In this document: positions 21,864-33,450 of the stretch, in pieces
How the letters are laid out: every line of letters starts with the position of its first letter
Position numbering within the stretch: position 1 is the first letter of the stretch
Source: Globomyces pollinis-pini
Taxonomy: Eukaryota; Chytridiomycota; Chytridiomycetes; Rhizophydiales; Globomycetaceae
Reading direction: 5' to 3'
DNA: 64,000 bases
Assembly: GCA_025399215.1 (NCBI GenBank)
Contig: MU621095.1
Span: 4,828-68,827 of the forward strand
Translations under genes and position numbers: made by a program
Notes under the pieces: model-generated
Seen by the model: only the letters and a program-made list of their open reading frames with translations
Databases searched by the model: none
What the model was told of the DNA's origin: nothing

Positions 21864-23939
21864 ATGGACGACATTGAAGATATCATTCCACCTGAAGACG
21901 GAAATGTCGAACGAAAATCAACCGGACAAGTAGCAATAAAGACATTCAAAAAACGGAATGCGAACCCAGAAACTATACAGAAAGAATCAACTTCATTTTT
22001 ACCTGGACAAGCAACTGTCTTTGTTAAAACGTGGGGTTGTGGACATAACAATAGTGATGGTGAATATATGGTATAAAATTTATTATATTCATATGTTCTA
22101 GGCCGGTTTGCTAGCTGCAGATGGTTATGGAGTTGTTTTGGAATCAAACCAATCAATGAATGCTGATGTTTGGGTATTAAACTCTTGGTATCATAAGTGT
22201 TTTTGATTTCGATAGTACTGTCAAAGGACCTTCTCAGCAAACATTCGCAAACGACATCCAGAAAGGAATTGACGCAGGAAAGAAAGTTATTGTTGCAGGA
22301 TGTGTTCCACAAGGAGAAACTGGCGGTGAAGAATGGAGGCAATTAAGTGTTATCGGGGTACAAACTTCTTGAAATTAAATTATAAGGTTCAACAAATTGA
22401 CCAAGTTGTACACGTTGTTGAAGAGACATTGAAAGGAAATACCGTTAAATTGTTGAGAGATGCAAAGGAGGTTGATGAATCCGGCAAAAAGAGAAAGGCA
22501 GGAGGTGCCCCTCTTAACTTACGTAAATCTTTCTTGTTAACCATTAGCAAAGATTCGACGAAATCCTTACATTGAAATTATTCCTGTTAACACAGGTGAG
22601 ATTATCATGAATTAATTTTTAAGGGTAAGTTCTCTAGTGAATTTATTATAATTTAGTTGTCTAAATCAGTGTACTTATTGTAAAACCAAACATGCGCGAG
22701 GTGATTTGGGAAGTTATTCTCCGGAAGAAATTATTGCAAGAGTTAAAAGTGTGTTAGATGAAGGCGTTCTTGAAATTTGGCTAACTTCGGAAGGTATTTT
22801 CATATTTTGTTTATAAGGGTTAGACATTGGTGCTTACGGACGAGACATTGGTGTATCAATTGTTGATTTGCTAGAAGGAATAGTAGAAGCAATGGAAAAC
22901 CATCCATCAAAAAAGGCTATGTTGAGGATTGGAATGACTAACCCTCCATACATTTTGGAACATCTTGAGAATATTGCAAAAATCCTAAATCACCCTCGTG
23001 TTTACTCGTTCCTGCACGTCCCAGTACAAGCAGGATCTACAAAAGTGTTAGATGATATGCGTCGGTTATATACGATTGAGGACTTTGAGAAAGTGTGTGA
23101 TGTTTTGTTGGCAAGAGTCCCAAACATGACCTTAGCAACAGATGTAATTTGCGGTAAGATAACATTGCTGATTTCATAGGGTTCCCAACCGAAAGTGAAG
23201 AAGATTTTGATGAAACAATGAGAATATTGGAAAAATATCATTTTTCAGTTTTACACATATCTCAGTTTTATCCACGGCCGGGTACTCCTGCAGCACGAAT
23301 GAAAAGAATCAATACACAGATTGTCAAGAACAGGTAGGTTTTATCTCAAGTCATTGATGATGTAGATCTCGTCGGGCCACTCAACTTTTTAATTCTTACA
23401 CTTCTTACGATTATCTTGTTGGAAAGAAGCAAAAGATTTTGATCACAGAATCTTCTACTGATGGAAAGCATTTTGTTGGTCATAATAAGCACTATCATCA
23501 AGTTTTAGTTGAAAAAAATCCTTTATATATGGGGCAGGAGATAGAGGTAACCATTACAATGGCAAGTAAATGGTATTTATTGGGTGAAATTACACCGGAA
23601 TCTCTATCGAAAATTGATGTGAACGGTACAGTTTCTCAGCAGCGTATTCCAAAACTTGTTAGAAAAAACAAAGAGATTGTGTCACTTGAAAGTGAAAAAT
23701 CTATCAAATCTGATCAACGTGCTGATGGTTCATTGTTTTCGAAAGGAGATTTGGTTGAAGATTTTTCAAAAGATTCAAATGATCAGGTTATCGGACTTTC
23801 AAAAAATATGAAATACTTGACTTATGGTGCCTACACTGGCTTGTTGATTGGCCTAGTTAATTCTCCTATCCGTAACTCAACAAAATTAGCTTTAGTTGCA
23901 GTAGGAGCAGTAATCACTAAATTTATCACTGACAATTGA
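21864..23939 (+). CDS. CDKAL1: tRNA ms2t6A37 methylthiotransferase CDKAL1
   Basis: Radical-SAM methylthiotransferase adding the 2-methylthio group to t6A37 in tRNA-Lys; ER tail-anchored. 604 aa. Seen: MTTase domain ([40 protein letters not shown]), radical-SAM motif [16 protein letters not shown] (CX3CX2C, 4Fe-4S), [54 protein letters not shown] region ([16 protein letters not shown]), and a C-terminal hydrophobic segment ([14 protein letters not shown]). Introns: 22071-22101, 22188-22215, 22358-22386, 22523-22547, 22596-22623, 22625-22656, 22794-22823, 23154-23179, 23334-23365. The CX3CX2C frame is only restored if a single G at 22624 is a 1-nt exon between two canonical introns. Confidence 0.95.
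22624..22624 (+). other. Predicted 1-nt microexon in CDKAL1
   Basis: The upstream exon ends ACA G (22595). A 28-nt GT-AG intron (22596-22623), one base G, and a 32-nt GT-AG intron (22625-22656) follow. Including the G gives codons ACA GGT TGT, encoding the conserved TGC of the radical-SAM site. Each single-intron alternative using the available GT and AG sites shifts frame or meets a stop. Confidence 0.75.
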
Positions 23940-23990
23940 TAATGTGCACTATTTACTAATTTTATCACCGACAATTAAAATATATATTGT

Positions 23991-25856
23991 TTATCTATGA
24001 AACTCAATAGCGATTGCCAAAAATATTGAGTCTAAATGTCCTTTTTCAGATTTGACAGTCTCAAAAGGTATCTCATTAGAATATCCACTTCCATCCACTT
24101 CGCACATTGTTGTAGGTTGCAGCATCATTCGTAATTTTGCTGACTCAAGCGGTAAACGGTTGTCAAACGCATAAATCTTGTAAGATAGTTTTGGGCCCTT
24201 ACAACGACTTCTTTGCAATAAAGCCTTCAACACTGGTTGTTGATCCAATCCCTCTTCCACACATAACAGTAATCGATACTGAACATTAGCGCAAGTGACA
24301 GGATCAGATGCCATCATTTTAGGAGTAGGGGACTTTCGGAAAAAGTCAGAAATATTCTGAAACTGATGACCGAAACGAAACACTGGCAACTTAATGCTAT
24401 TCGGAGAGCTTGCGGTTCCTATTTCAGATTGGAGCCAGTGAGATTCCAGCGCAAGATGAAACGGAACAATTTCATCACTTTTAACAGTTCCCTATAAAGA
24501 TTAATTAATTCATGTCATACCAATTGACAAAATGACATGTAAGTATATATGATGCCCTTTTGGTACATGTTGTCTAGAAGAGTCTGTAATACATTTGAAG
24601 GTACACGAGTTTTGATCGGTTGAGTAATATTTTGGGCAATCTTTTTTTTAGGTTTGGACATCATAATTAAATCACTTGAAGATTCATACTCCACATCGGT
24701 TATCTCGTCGAGTTTCCGTTTTTTCGATGGATTTAACATTCCATCAAAAATGCTGAAAAAAGAGCTTGTATAATTTGCTATTGTTATCACATCAAAACTT
24801 ACGAGCAGGATCTACTTTTGCGATTATTTTCGTCTTTTCAGGTTCGGGGGATTCTGGAGTTTCTGAATCAGAGCTACAATCAATATTGTTGAAAATCTTC
24901 TGTCGGGTTTTTCGTAACTTCAGAACATGGTTCAACATTTCATATCTATCGAATTCACAAGAGATTGGTAAAAAATCAGAACTGATGATTCTATCAATCC
25001 AAACTATCGACAATTGTGCTAGAAACACACAAAATGAGATTGGTGAAGTTGTTGATGGCATCAAAAACACTCCCTAACACATTAGTCATTAAACATTACT
25101 GGAATAAACTCATATGATGTTTCGGAATGAATTGGGCAAAGTGTAGTACAATACAGTAAGGTTGCTGAATTGTTAGTTGAGTCTGTTACCAAAACAAGCA
25201 TTTTGTAGTCTCTTGTGTAGTTTAATCAATTGGTGTATAGCTTCCGCATTTGTTTTTGATTTTTGTAAAGCATCGACATCTATAGATTCTAAATCATGCG
25301 AAAACTGAATAACATGGTCCATTATTGCAAAACTGTTCAGTATCATTTGCTCACAATATTTCACCAGGTCAGTTTGCTTCAAGAAACATGCAGCGCATAA
25401 AACTGATATTATATTTTGTTTGTCGATATTTCTACTATGGTTTGGCAGAAGATACATATCCTTTAACGCAATCTAGTTGAAATTAGTTTGTCAGTAACCT
25501 CACATCAAACCCCACTTTAGAGATGGGAAAGACACCAAAATCAAGAATTATTTGATCTTGGGACAGCATTTCTTTTAGTACTGGTGATTGGGTGAGAACT
25601 ATACGATGTAATTGATACGTGGTCCCGAGTGCAATTAACTTTAAAGTCAAATGTGATAATAGCAAACCTGGATATCAGAATATTTACCCAGCACAACTAA
25701 ATAGAGTTAGTTCCTGTATTTCCTACATTCATCCATTAAAAAGTTTCCCCTTTCCACTTCAATCACTTCTGGTTCATCATCAGAATTTGAAGGGGTGTGC
25801 TCAATCAAGTTGATTTGATCTATTGTATCAAAGAACTCATCATCTTCGGTTGTCAT
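23991..25856 (-). CDS. BTB/POZ-domain protein, function unknown
   Basis: 556 aa in eight exons (introns 25-31 nt). After an acidic N-terminus (MTTEDDEFFDTIDQ) the BTB core is visible: LGKYSDIQLIALGTTYQLHR, VLTQSPVLKEMLSQDQIILDF, and the BTB/BACK-like helices IISVLCAACFLKQTDLVKYC. The middle region has a basic patch (LNPSKKRKLDEIT) that could be a nuclear localisation signal, and the C-terminal ~200 residues have no recognised domain. BTB proteins often act as CUL3 substrate adaptors or transcription co-regulators; neither is shown here. Stop is 51 bp from the convergent CDKAL1 stop. Confidence 0.75.
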
Positions 25857-25977
25857 ATAAAATATCTACAAAAGAGAATTCGGACAAACTTTTTCATTTG
25901 CGCTAGAGCTTACAGAGAGTTAAAACAAGGGGTATTATACTGAAAGTATTCAGAAGCGTTTATTTCGGTTTAAATAT

Positions 25978-27105
25978 CTATTTGATTTTAGTTGATGTCC
26001 TGATCAGGGTCGCTAAGCTGATATCTGGACGGCATGGCACTTGTATGGAATTTTGTGACTTTATAACAGGTGTAAGTATTACATATGTATCATCTTTGTT
26101 ATTGTCCTTAAGTTCACCCTGAGAAAGTTGAGTACGACTATTAATTTACCATTTCTATATCATGATTCTGTTTAACCGCAACAGCAGGGTCATTTTCATT
26201 GATGGCCACCAATCTTCCATTCGGCAATACGTTCAATTTTACCACCTCTGGAATTCGAACCCGAAAATTGATTGCACATGAAATTATATACACGACTAAG
26301 CAAAACTGATCCAGAGTAAATGCATAAAATGGAGCAATACTATAACGACTGGCAGTATTGCAGAGCCGGGAGAACATGAAGATGGAACTATGTGTCACAA
26401 ATCGACGCAATAAATTGGATTTTTTATCCAAAGCTTTAAGCATTGACGCATTTGGGTTTTGATTTGACTTGAATAAGTACATGAAGAAATTACCATTAAT
26501 CTTCGCCTTTGCAAATTCAAATCTTCTTGTGCGGACTGTAGTTCAGTATTGATGAATCTTGTCAATAACACATAAACAAATGCGTAAAGGATCTTATGTT
26601 AGCTGAAGGAAACTCACCATCTGAATTTGGAAGCGTCCAATCAACATAATTTCTACTATCATCAATCCAGAACCGACAAGGAATGCTTGTTGCTTAGAGA
26701 TTCGTGTCACATCTACCTTTGTGATACACCAACCTTTAGACACCAAAACCATCAATGTATATCTATATGAGATATTCCATAAAAAGAATAAGTTGGATAG
26801 AAATAACAGAACAATCGGGTACGGCATAGTAACTATTCATTAATGAGACACTGTCTTTAGTTACCTTCTAACTCGTACGCTAGTTGAGCAGCCAAAGTTG
26901 CAATCTGCTCAAGTATTGCAGTAAAAAAGAGCAAGCTTAATGCTTTAAATAATGGGATCTTCTTAATTTCAGCTGATTTACTAAGTCCTAGGTGAAGAAA
27001 CCACGCGATTCCAATTATGGAGTATAAGATAACCATAACTCCTTCCAATATTCCATAAGATGATATTCCCCATAGATTTATGTAAGGGTCGATATTCCAC
27101 TGCAT
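25978..27105 (-). CDS. Seven-transmembrane protein, GPR180/TMEM145-like
   Basis: 337 aa in five exons (introns of 32, 25, 26 and 31 nt; the last at 26119-26149). Seven hydrophobic segments can be traced, starting with GVMVILYSIIGIAWFLHL, LLFFTAILEQIATLAAQL and PIVLLFLSNLFFLW, and ending with LDQFCLVVYIISCAI. VLVSKGWCITKVDV resembles the loop after TM3 of the intimal-thickness-receptor (GpcrRhopsn4) group. There is no signal peptide or long lumenal N-terminus from the ATG used (27105); upstream exons may be missing, since 98 bp separate it from the ADAT1 stop. Without the last two introns it would end at 26141. Family call is tentative. Confidence 0.65.
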
Positions 27106-27202
27106 TTGAAATTGCTAAAGAATAAACATAAAATTTCCGATCAAATAGTCTAAATCTCCGGTTCACATCATTATATTAACCAAATACGAACATCATTAAG
27201 TA

Positions 27203-28427
27203 TCACGTAAGTTTGAAATATTCAAAGGAAGGGTCTGATTGTAACCACCCTGTAAAATACTGGTCATAAAGAACTTGTTTTGCCTCTTGATATTTCTCAG
27301 AGGTTTGCTTTTCGGCGTAATAAGATAAAACGGGTTGATCTAATTCATGCCCCAAAACGTCGATATATAATGAGTAAATATTAAACTTTGAAAGCCTTGA
27401 GCTGTAACTATTAGCTTCAAATCTTAACCTACGATGTTTTGCAAGTTAGATTTTTCAATGATGCTCCTTGTTTCATTCCATTAACTATAACTTCAAGTTT
27501 TCCACCCTTTATCCAATTAAATGCTGATATAATAAGCGTTAAAATATTACACTGTTCACTTGTTTTGGGGCTTGAAATCCCTCTTTTTGAAAGAGTATCT
27601 TTTGAGAACTCAAAGCTGATTGGTGCTTCCAGAATCTGTGGGTATTTTGTCTCATAAAGATCTTAATGGTCAAGGCTTGGTAATATACCTAACTTAATAT
27701 TAGTCCGATGCAATAAAGAACGATCCAGTTCTGACTGATTAAATAACTCCCCAATGATTATGCTTTGGAAATGTATTGGCTGCAAGAATTTTGATAACAA
27801 TGCACCATTTATCCCCAATGCATTCCATTTGGCAATCTTGTCTGAACATGAATGTGATAAAGTAGATTCCGCATCTAACCGAGCAGGTTTTGTCCTTAAT
27901 TTTCCCAACAATTCAAAGTTATCTCTCCCTCTAATTACGTTAGTATTCGATATGTCATTGTAGGAGGTTCGCTGCTTTTTTGCAGAATGATTAATCGTAT
28001 CAGTTTTTGGTTGAAGTTGGTCAAGAGCAATCATTGATGCATCCCCACACGGAGCATGAGATATATATAGTGAGAAATCTATCCCGTCAATACTGTACAT
28101 CCCATCCTTGACTTTAACGATAGATTCTGTTCCTTTGTTGCAAAGACCTATTTGTTCCAAAAGATATCGTTTGAATGCTCTTCGACATAGCACTTCCGCA
28201 TGCGAGTCGTTAATAAGTAGACCGTTAGGAAGGAGTTTGCTTTCTGGCAAGCACTTGACTCCAGTTGCCAATGATACACATTCTATTGGGTTGTCTATTC
28301 GGTCAAAGAATGTATTAATACTCTTCACTATTCCAGCTAATACAGTCCAGTTATCATTGATCATCTTCTTTTTGGCGATTGAATTGAATTTATCAATAAC
28401 TGCTTTGGTAATTTCTTTTGGATCCAT
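27203..28427 (-). CDS. ADAT1: tRNA-specific adenosine deaminase 1 (ADAT1/Tad1)
   Basis: Deaminates A37 to inosine in tRNA-Ala. 390 aa in three exons (introns 27662-27688 and 27408-27432). Zinc-deaminase motifs are intact: NDSHAEVLCRRAFKRYLLEQ (HAE), HAPCGDAS (PCG) and SCSDKIAKWNALGINGALLS (second zinc Cys). The insert between the motifs matches ADAT1 (IRGRDNFELLGKLRTKPAR). The C-terminal exon (SRLSKFNIYSLYIDVLG ... YYAEKQTSEKYQEAKQVLY) follows the Tad1 pattern. Confidence 0.95.
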
Positions 28428-28557
28428 AGAGTGAAAAGTTTCTCAGTAGATTAACTGCAGTGTCTATGATATAATGCCAAGAAACATTGTTTTACATAGT
28501 ATACTACGCTGATTAACAGTATTTATACGTCATCAATGGGACGTTTTAATTTAGACT

Positions 28558-31500
28558 ATGGAATCAAAACATGATCTACTAACACTTCTTCAAAATGCCC
28601 ATGAGCTGGATTTCAAAGAATTTCATTCGATTCAAAATCAGTCGAAAACACAAAATAATGAGCTGGATACGTTAATGGAACAATTAGAAGCGAAGTTGAT
28701 TGGTCTTCAAAACACACTACTTACTTTACCTGAAATATCAAAGTCTGATAGTGAGATGAAAGCACATCAGATAGAAAGTTCTGTGCAAAACACCAGTAAA
28801 AGGACACGGATACCCAGGTTAAAAAGGGTAAAAACAAAGGATAGAAATACGGTAATCATCTATTTTCACTAAAGAAGGACTAGAATGGATCAAGTGTACT
28901 GCAATCTGTCAAAGAATCCCACAACAGTTGCGCGATGTTGGATTTGACATCAACTATCACAACTTTGGTTGATCCGAAGCGGACTGCAGTTCCCACCAGA
29001 GACCAAACAGTGAATATAGATATGAACCAAACGAATTGCAACACTGGAATGTCTCCCACGGACGATTCTATGCCAATGCTCAAACGATTGCAAGCAGAGA
29101 ACAAAACCTTAAAATCAATTGCAATTCAATCAGCTCGAGATAATGAAATGAAGGCATTAGATTCGGTTTCTAATTCACTTAAAACACTTGTTAATACGTT
29201 CGACCAAAGCAATTCTTCAAAACAATGGAATGATCTCCGCAAATATATTGAATTTGTAAATGAAATAGTAACCAGACAAAGAAATGGGTTTGAAAACAAG
29301 CTAGTGGTTCTTGCTTCATTATCATCATTGTCTCAACAAGACTATTTCCATCAAAATCAACTTCTGGAATCTGTAAGAAATGAAAACATTTTACTTCGAG
29401 CAGAGCTCGAAAATATTTCAACTCAGTATAATGAGATATACATAGTCTTTCAGGGGGAGTTGTCTCGACTAAAATCATCATTCAAACTCAACAAATTTGA
29501 GCAGGAATCGATTATGGATCAAAAAAATACTGCTCATTCGACTGAAAAACAAGGATCATACCAGAATCACAGTATTTTGAATCAGTTCAGTAATATAAAG
29601 TCTCTCTACAATTTATACATTACCCATCTCAAGGAGGAGACAGTTGGCATCCCTAAGCCAAATGCTACAATTCAAACACCATCAAATCAGTATAGTCCAG
29701 TTAGTGAAACTTTAGAAGTGAATTCTGACATGGGAGTGCCGATAAAAAGCACTGTTCTTCTTGGCAGTCAAACATTTGGCATGCAACAGACTCGAGAACC
29801 AGAAGAAAATTTGAAACCTGTTACTATTTCAGAAAGTGAAAATCGGAAATACTCAAGTCCTCATTTTCCAAAGAAACCAACAAGATTGCGAAATTCATCT
29901 GGCAGTTCTAAACAAAATCTAATGCATAGTCTAGATCAAATTACTGAAGAAAAGCCTTTAGTCAATAGTGGACCAATTCAAACGAAACAGAAAGTAACAA
30001 ATGGTCAAGAAGTAGCCATACATAGAAAACATCCGACAGATACGCTCACATTAGGAAAGACAACAGCTTTGGGTCACCATAGGTCCAAATCCGTTAATTC
30101 TGTATTACCAAATGTTACACGTAAATCTCTGGAGAAACCCCCTTTGCATTTTGAGCAAGAGCAATCAAAGTTTCAGAATAGCGATCGGAAAATTCTCCAG
30201 GATATGGAGCTTATACTTAATCAAATCAAAATTTTGATAAATAAGTCCACTTCTTCAAATGATGTGATTGAAAATATCAATAATTACGTATCTAATGAAT
30301 GCGCAACCCAACCTGCACATTTTCTTCAAATTCAATCTGGAATTCAAACGCTGTTGGAAGCATATGATGAACGGTTTCCCCTCAAAAGTGCATTTCAAAA
30401 ACAGATCAACAGGTCAACATCCCCCATACCTATTTCCATTGATTCTGCCAAAGTTCCACTTGTGGATATTTCACCTCATGTAGCACCGTATAAATCTACA
30501 TTAAACTTGGTAAAACAGGGAGATTTGAGCACTTCTTTGTTAAAGCATTTCTCTGCGACCCTTGGTAGATTTAGCTCTATGATTTTTTGGTATGATATAT
30601 ACAATGTTCATTAACCAAAGTGGCAAAGTCGGTATTTATAACGATACACAACGAAAAATACTGTTGGAGACTCTTGGACAAACCAAGCCGTTGAAAGTGG
30701 AATTAACTAGCGAATCGCTGGAAGATTTAAAATCTCAATCAACCATTATTATATCCTTATTAAACAAACAGAAAACTAATTATTTGATATTACTGCAAGA
30801 TAGAAAGTCAGCTGCATTTAAGAGTTCTAATAATAATGACCAAATTAAATTCGTTGCAAGTGAACTACCAATCGAAACTAAAGTCGTACCAAATAATGTA
30901 AAGAATTCTACACAGAATGTTTTAGATAGACAGAGAGCTTATTCAAGAACGATTCTGAATTCTGAACCCACCAAATACAACGCTATTAGCCCATCTGAGG
31001 AAATAAAAATAGAAATCAAGAAGCTGAATACTCAAAACGTTAAAAATGAAAATCAGATAGCCAATTTACAAAACAATCTTCAAAAGAAAGAGTTGGAACT
31101 GACCAATAAAATTGTGAAGCGGGATGAATTTGAGCAATCAAAGCACTTTACAAAATACAGTGAAAACATTCAAATGATAGAAAATGACTTTCGGGAAAGA
31201 GAGAAGGAATACAAACAACAATTGTTACTCTCTAAACAAATGGAAGCAGATTTATCAAAAGAGATTAAATCTTTAAAAAATGATCTGCAGTATTTACAGG
31301 CCAAGCTTACAAGCCAGCTTACAAAGGTAACAATTCTGTCGTTTTACATCAGGGTTCTGTTCTTGGATCTGTTGCTAGCAATACCACTACCCCCAGGAAT
31401 TTGACGACCTCAGTAAGGATTGACTTGAATACTAAGCATTTCTTAGGCTGAAAAAGAATCCAAAATCATTGCTAGCACCTCTCATCAATTAAGAGAACCC

Positions 31501-32400
31501 GACACAAGTGATGCAGCCTTCAAACTGGCTCAAGCAATTGATTGTCTTGAACAAATTGCAAAATCCAAACATATTGCCAATCCTAGCTTGCTAGAGTTTG
31601 AAGAATTATTGGAGTTGTGTACAAGCTATTCAAGGAGATCCTCAAATGAATGCATAGATATTACCGGTCTTCCAAACACAGGATCGGAAGTGATAACCTT
31701 AAGTGCCCAAAAAAAAGATCAGATGTCTATCACTATGGATAAATTAAAAGAAAAACTAAAAAGATACAAAGAAGCTCTATTGAAATACCAAAAATATTAT
31801 GAAATTAATCATAGTAAATTGAAATCGTTGAAGGAGAAACAATTGTGGCATGAACAAAACCTCCAAAGCATTTTGATGATAAACGAAGATGAAACTAAAG
31901 AGCTGATGAATTTGATAGCGGAAAGAGATCTATCACTTCATGAATACCCTAAAATCATCCTAGCTATGATTAAAACACACAAGGTAATAATATTGATAGT
32001 TAACAGGTTAGGAAATCCTAGAGAACAACTATAATTTGCATAAAGAAAAGGGTGACAATGATGGTCAGATTAATGAATTTGGAAAAACACCTCAATCAAT
32101 GCGAATATCATATCCACCCAACAGCAAAATCGTAAACCTAACTTGTAAGTTAGAGCAGTCAAAGAAGCATCGTGAGTGTCTCATCTATCAAAAAAACTTT
32201 TTGAAGTCTCAAATTGATTTAATATTCAAGAATTTGATCAAACACAGTGTGAAAAGGGAATCAATGAATGTTCAAGACGTTGTTAAGCTTATCAAAGACT
32301 TTCATGCACCATTACCAGCCAGATCTTTGATTCAAAGGTTTAGGATTAAAGTCTTTGTCGTAATGGCAGTTTTGAAATTCAAGGTCAAAAGACCCATTAA
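28558..32400 (+). CDS. Large coiled-coil protein, function unknown
   Basis: 1219 aa in seven exons (introns of 32, 31, 26, 34, 28 and 32 nt; first 28852-28883, last 32338-32369). Heptad-like helices are scattered throughout (ELDTLMEQLEAKLIGLQN, LLRAELENISTQYNEIY, EIKIEIKKLNTQNVKNENQI, MDKLKEKLKRYKEALLKYQK), separated by Ser/Thr/Pro/Gln-rich linkers. A basic patch (SKRTRIPRLKRVK) lies near the N-terminus. No catalytic domain, zinc finger or TM segment seen. Length and pattern are typical of centrosomal, spindle-pole or ciliary proteins, and it lies beside DZIP1, but no orthologue is recognised. Confidence 0.8.
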
Positions 32401-32498
32401 TTCTTAATAAAGTTAACTATATCCATTGGATTATCTTGAGTGTCTTCAAATGTTACACCAATGAAAACAATCCCAAAAATTTTCAAAAAATAAATTCA

Positions 32499-33330
32499 AT
32501 GGATGAAGACTTGGACCCGTTCGAAATACATACAGGATTCTTAGAAATGCTAAAGCAGCAAACTAATGCATCAGCTAGAGTTATCCACAATATCACATCA
32601 TATGCATATAGGCATAAAAACTTCCATGAAGGTCTATTTCAAGGTCTGTTGGACGCAATAAAACAGGTAATAACAATTTGATTTTTATAATGAAGGCAGA
32701 TACTATGAGAAGGCTGAATTTTCTCTATACCTTAGATAATATTTGTCGAAATGCATCCAAATACCACTTTGAAGGGTATCTTGAAGGAACAAAGCAAATC
32801 GTCGAAGAAATCGTAGATCTCGTTATTGACGTACAAAGAAAGGAAGGAAGTATTTTACAATCTCAAGAAGGCAAGGCAAATATTGCTGCTGTTAAAAAGG
32901 TGTTGATGGTTTGGAAATCAAAGTCCTTTATATCTACTGTATGATCTCAACTTCAATAACTTTAGGGGCGGCATGAGCGATTAAGTCAATTCTTGGGTTC
33001 ATTGGCAGAAGAAAAGTCACAGTATATTAAGTATTATTAACAAGTAAAGAGCTGGTGGGCCACTCTCAAAAGATGCAATACTTCGACGCATGGAGGAAGA
33101 TAGAGAAAGAGTAATGATCATGATTCTAATTTCAGCAAAAAAAAGCAAGAGAAGAATCTTGGGTACGAATGTCAGATAATGGAGAAGTTGATAAAGAGTT
33201 CCTATCAGCATGGAAAAAGGCCAAGAGAATCAGCAGTGCTGACCATCTGCTTATGGAAAAGTTCAATGCGCGATTTATGTTGGCAAAGGAAGAAGCATTT
33301 TTAGGTAGTCACACGTCAGTAGTTTCATGA
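32499..33330 (+). CDS. CTK3: CTD kinase I subunit gamma (Ctk3), CID domain
   Basis: Non-catalytic subunit of the CTDK-I (CDK12/Ctk1-type) complex that phosphorylates Ser2 of the RNA polymerase II CTD. 240 aa in five exons (introns of 29, 27, 28 and 25 nt). N-terminal CID/RPR fold: DPFEIHTGFLEMLKQQTNAS, SYAYRHKNFHEGLFQGLLDA, RRLNFLYTLDNICRNASK. The conserved C-terminal Ctk3 element GGPLSKDAILRRMEEDRER runs into a basic helix. Unlike most neighbours it follows the upstream gene on the same strand at 98 bp. Its pairing with NELF-A in one window is of interest for elongation control but is not evidence of linkage. Confidence 0.88.
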
Positions 33331-33450
33331 GATGTACTGTTGCTATATTTCAAGCAATATTAAAAATCATATCTTCTAATATATTATGTATCTTAAAATT
33401 TTAATGCGTGTTGTTTTAACTGAGATAAACACAATCGCGTTTCCATTACC

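Noticed and set aside
21788..22342. 184-codon minus-strand open frame
   Set aside because: Crosses the TRMT2A start and CDKAL1 exons antisense; both of those genes are conserved and explain the DNA.
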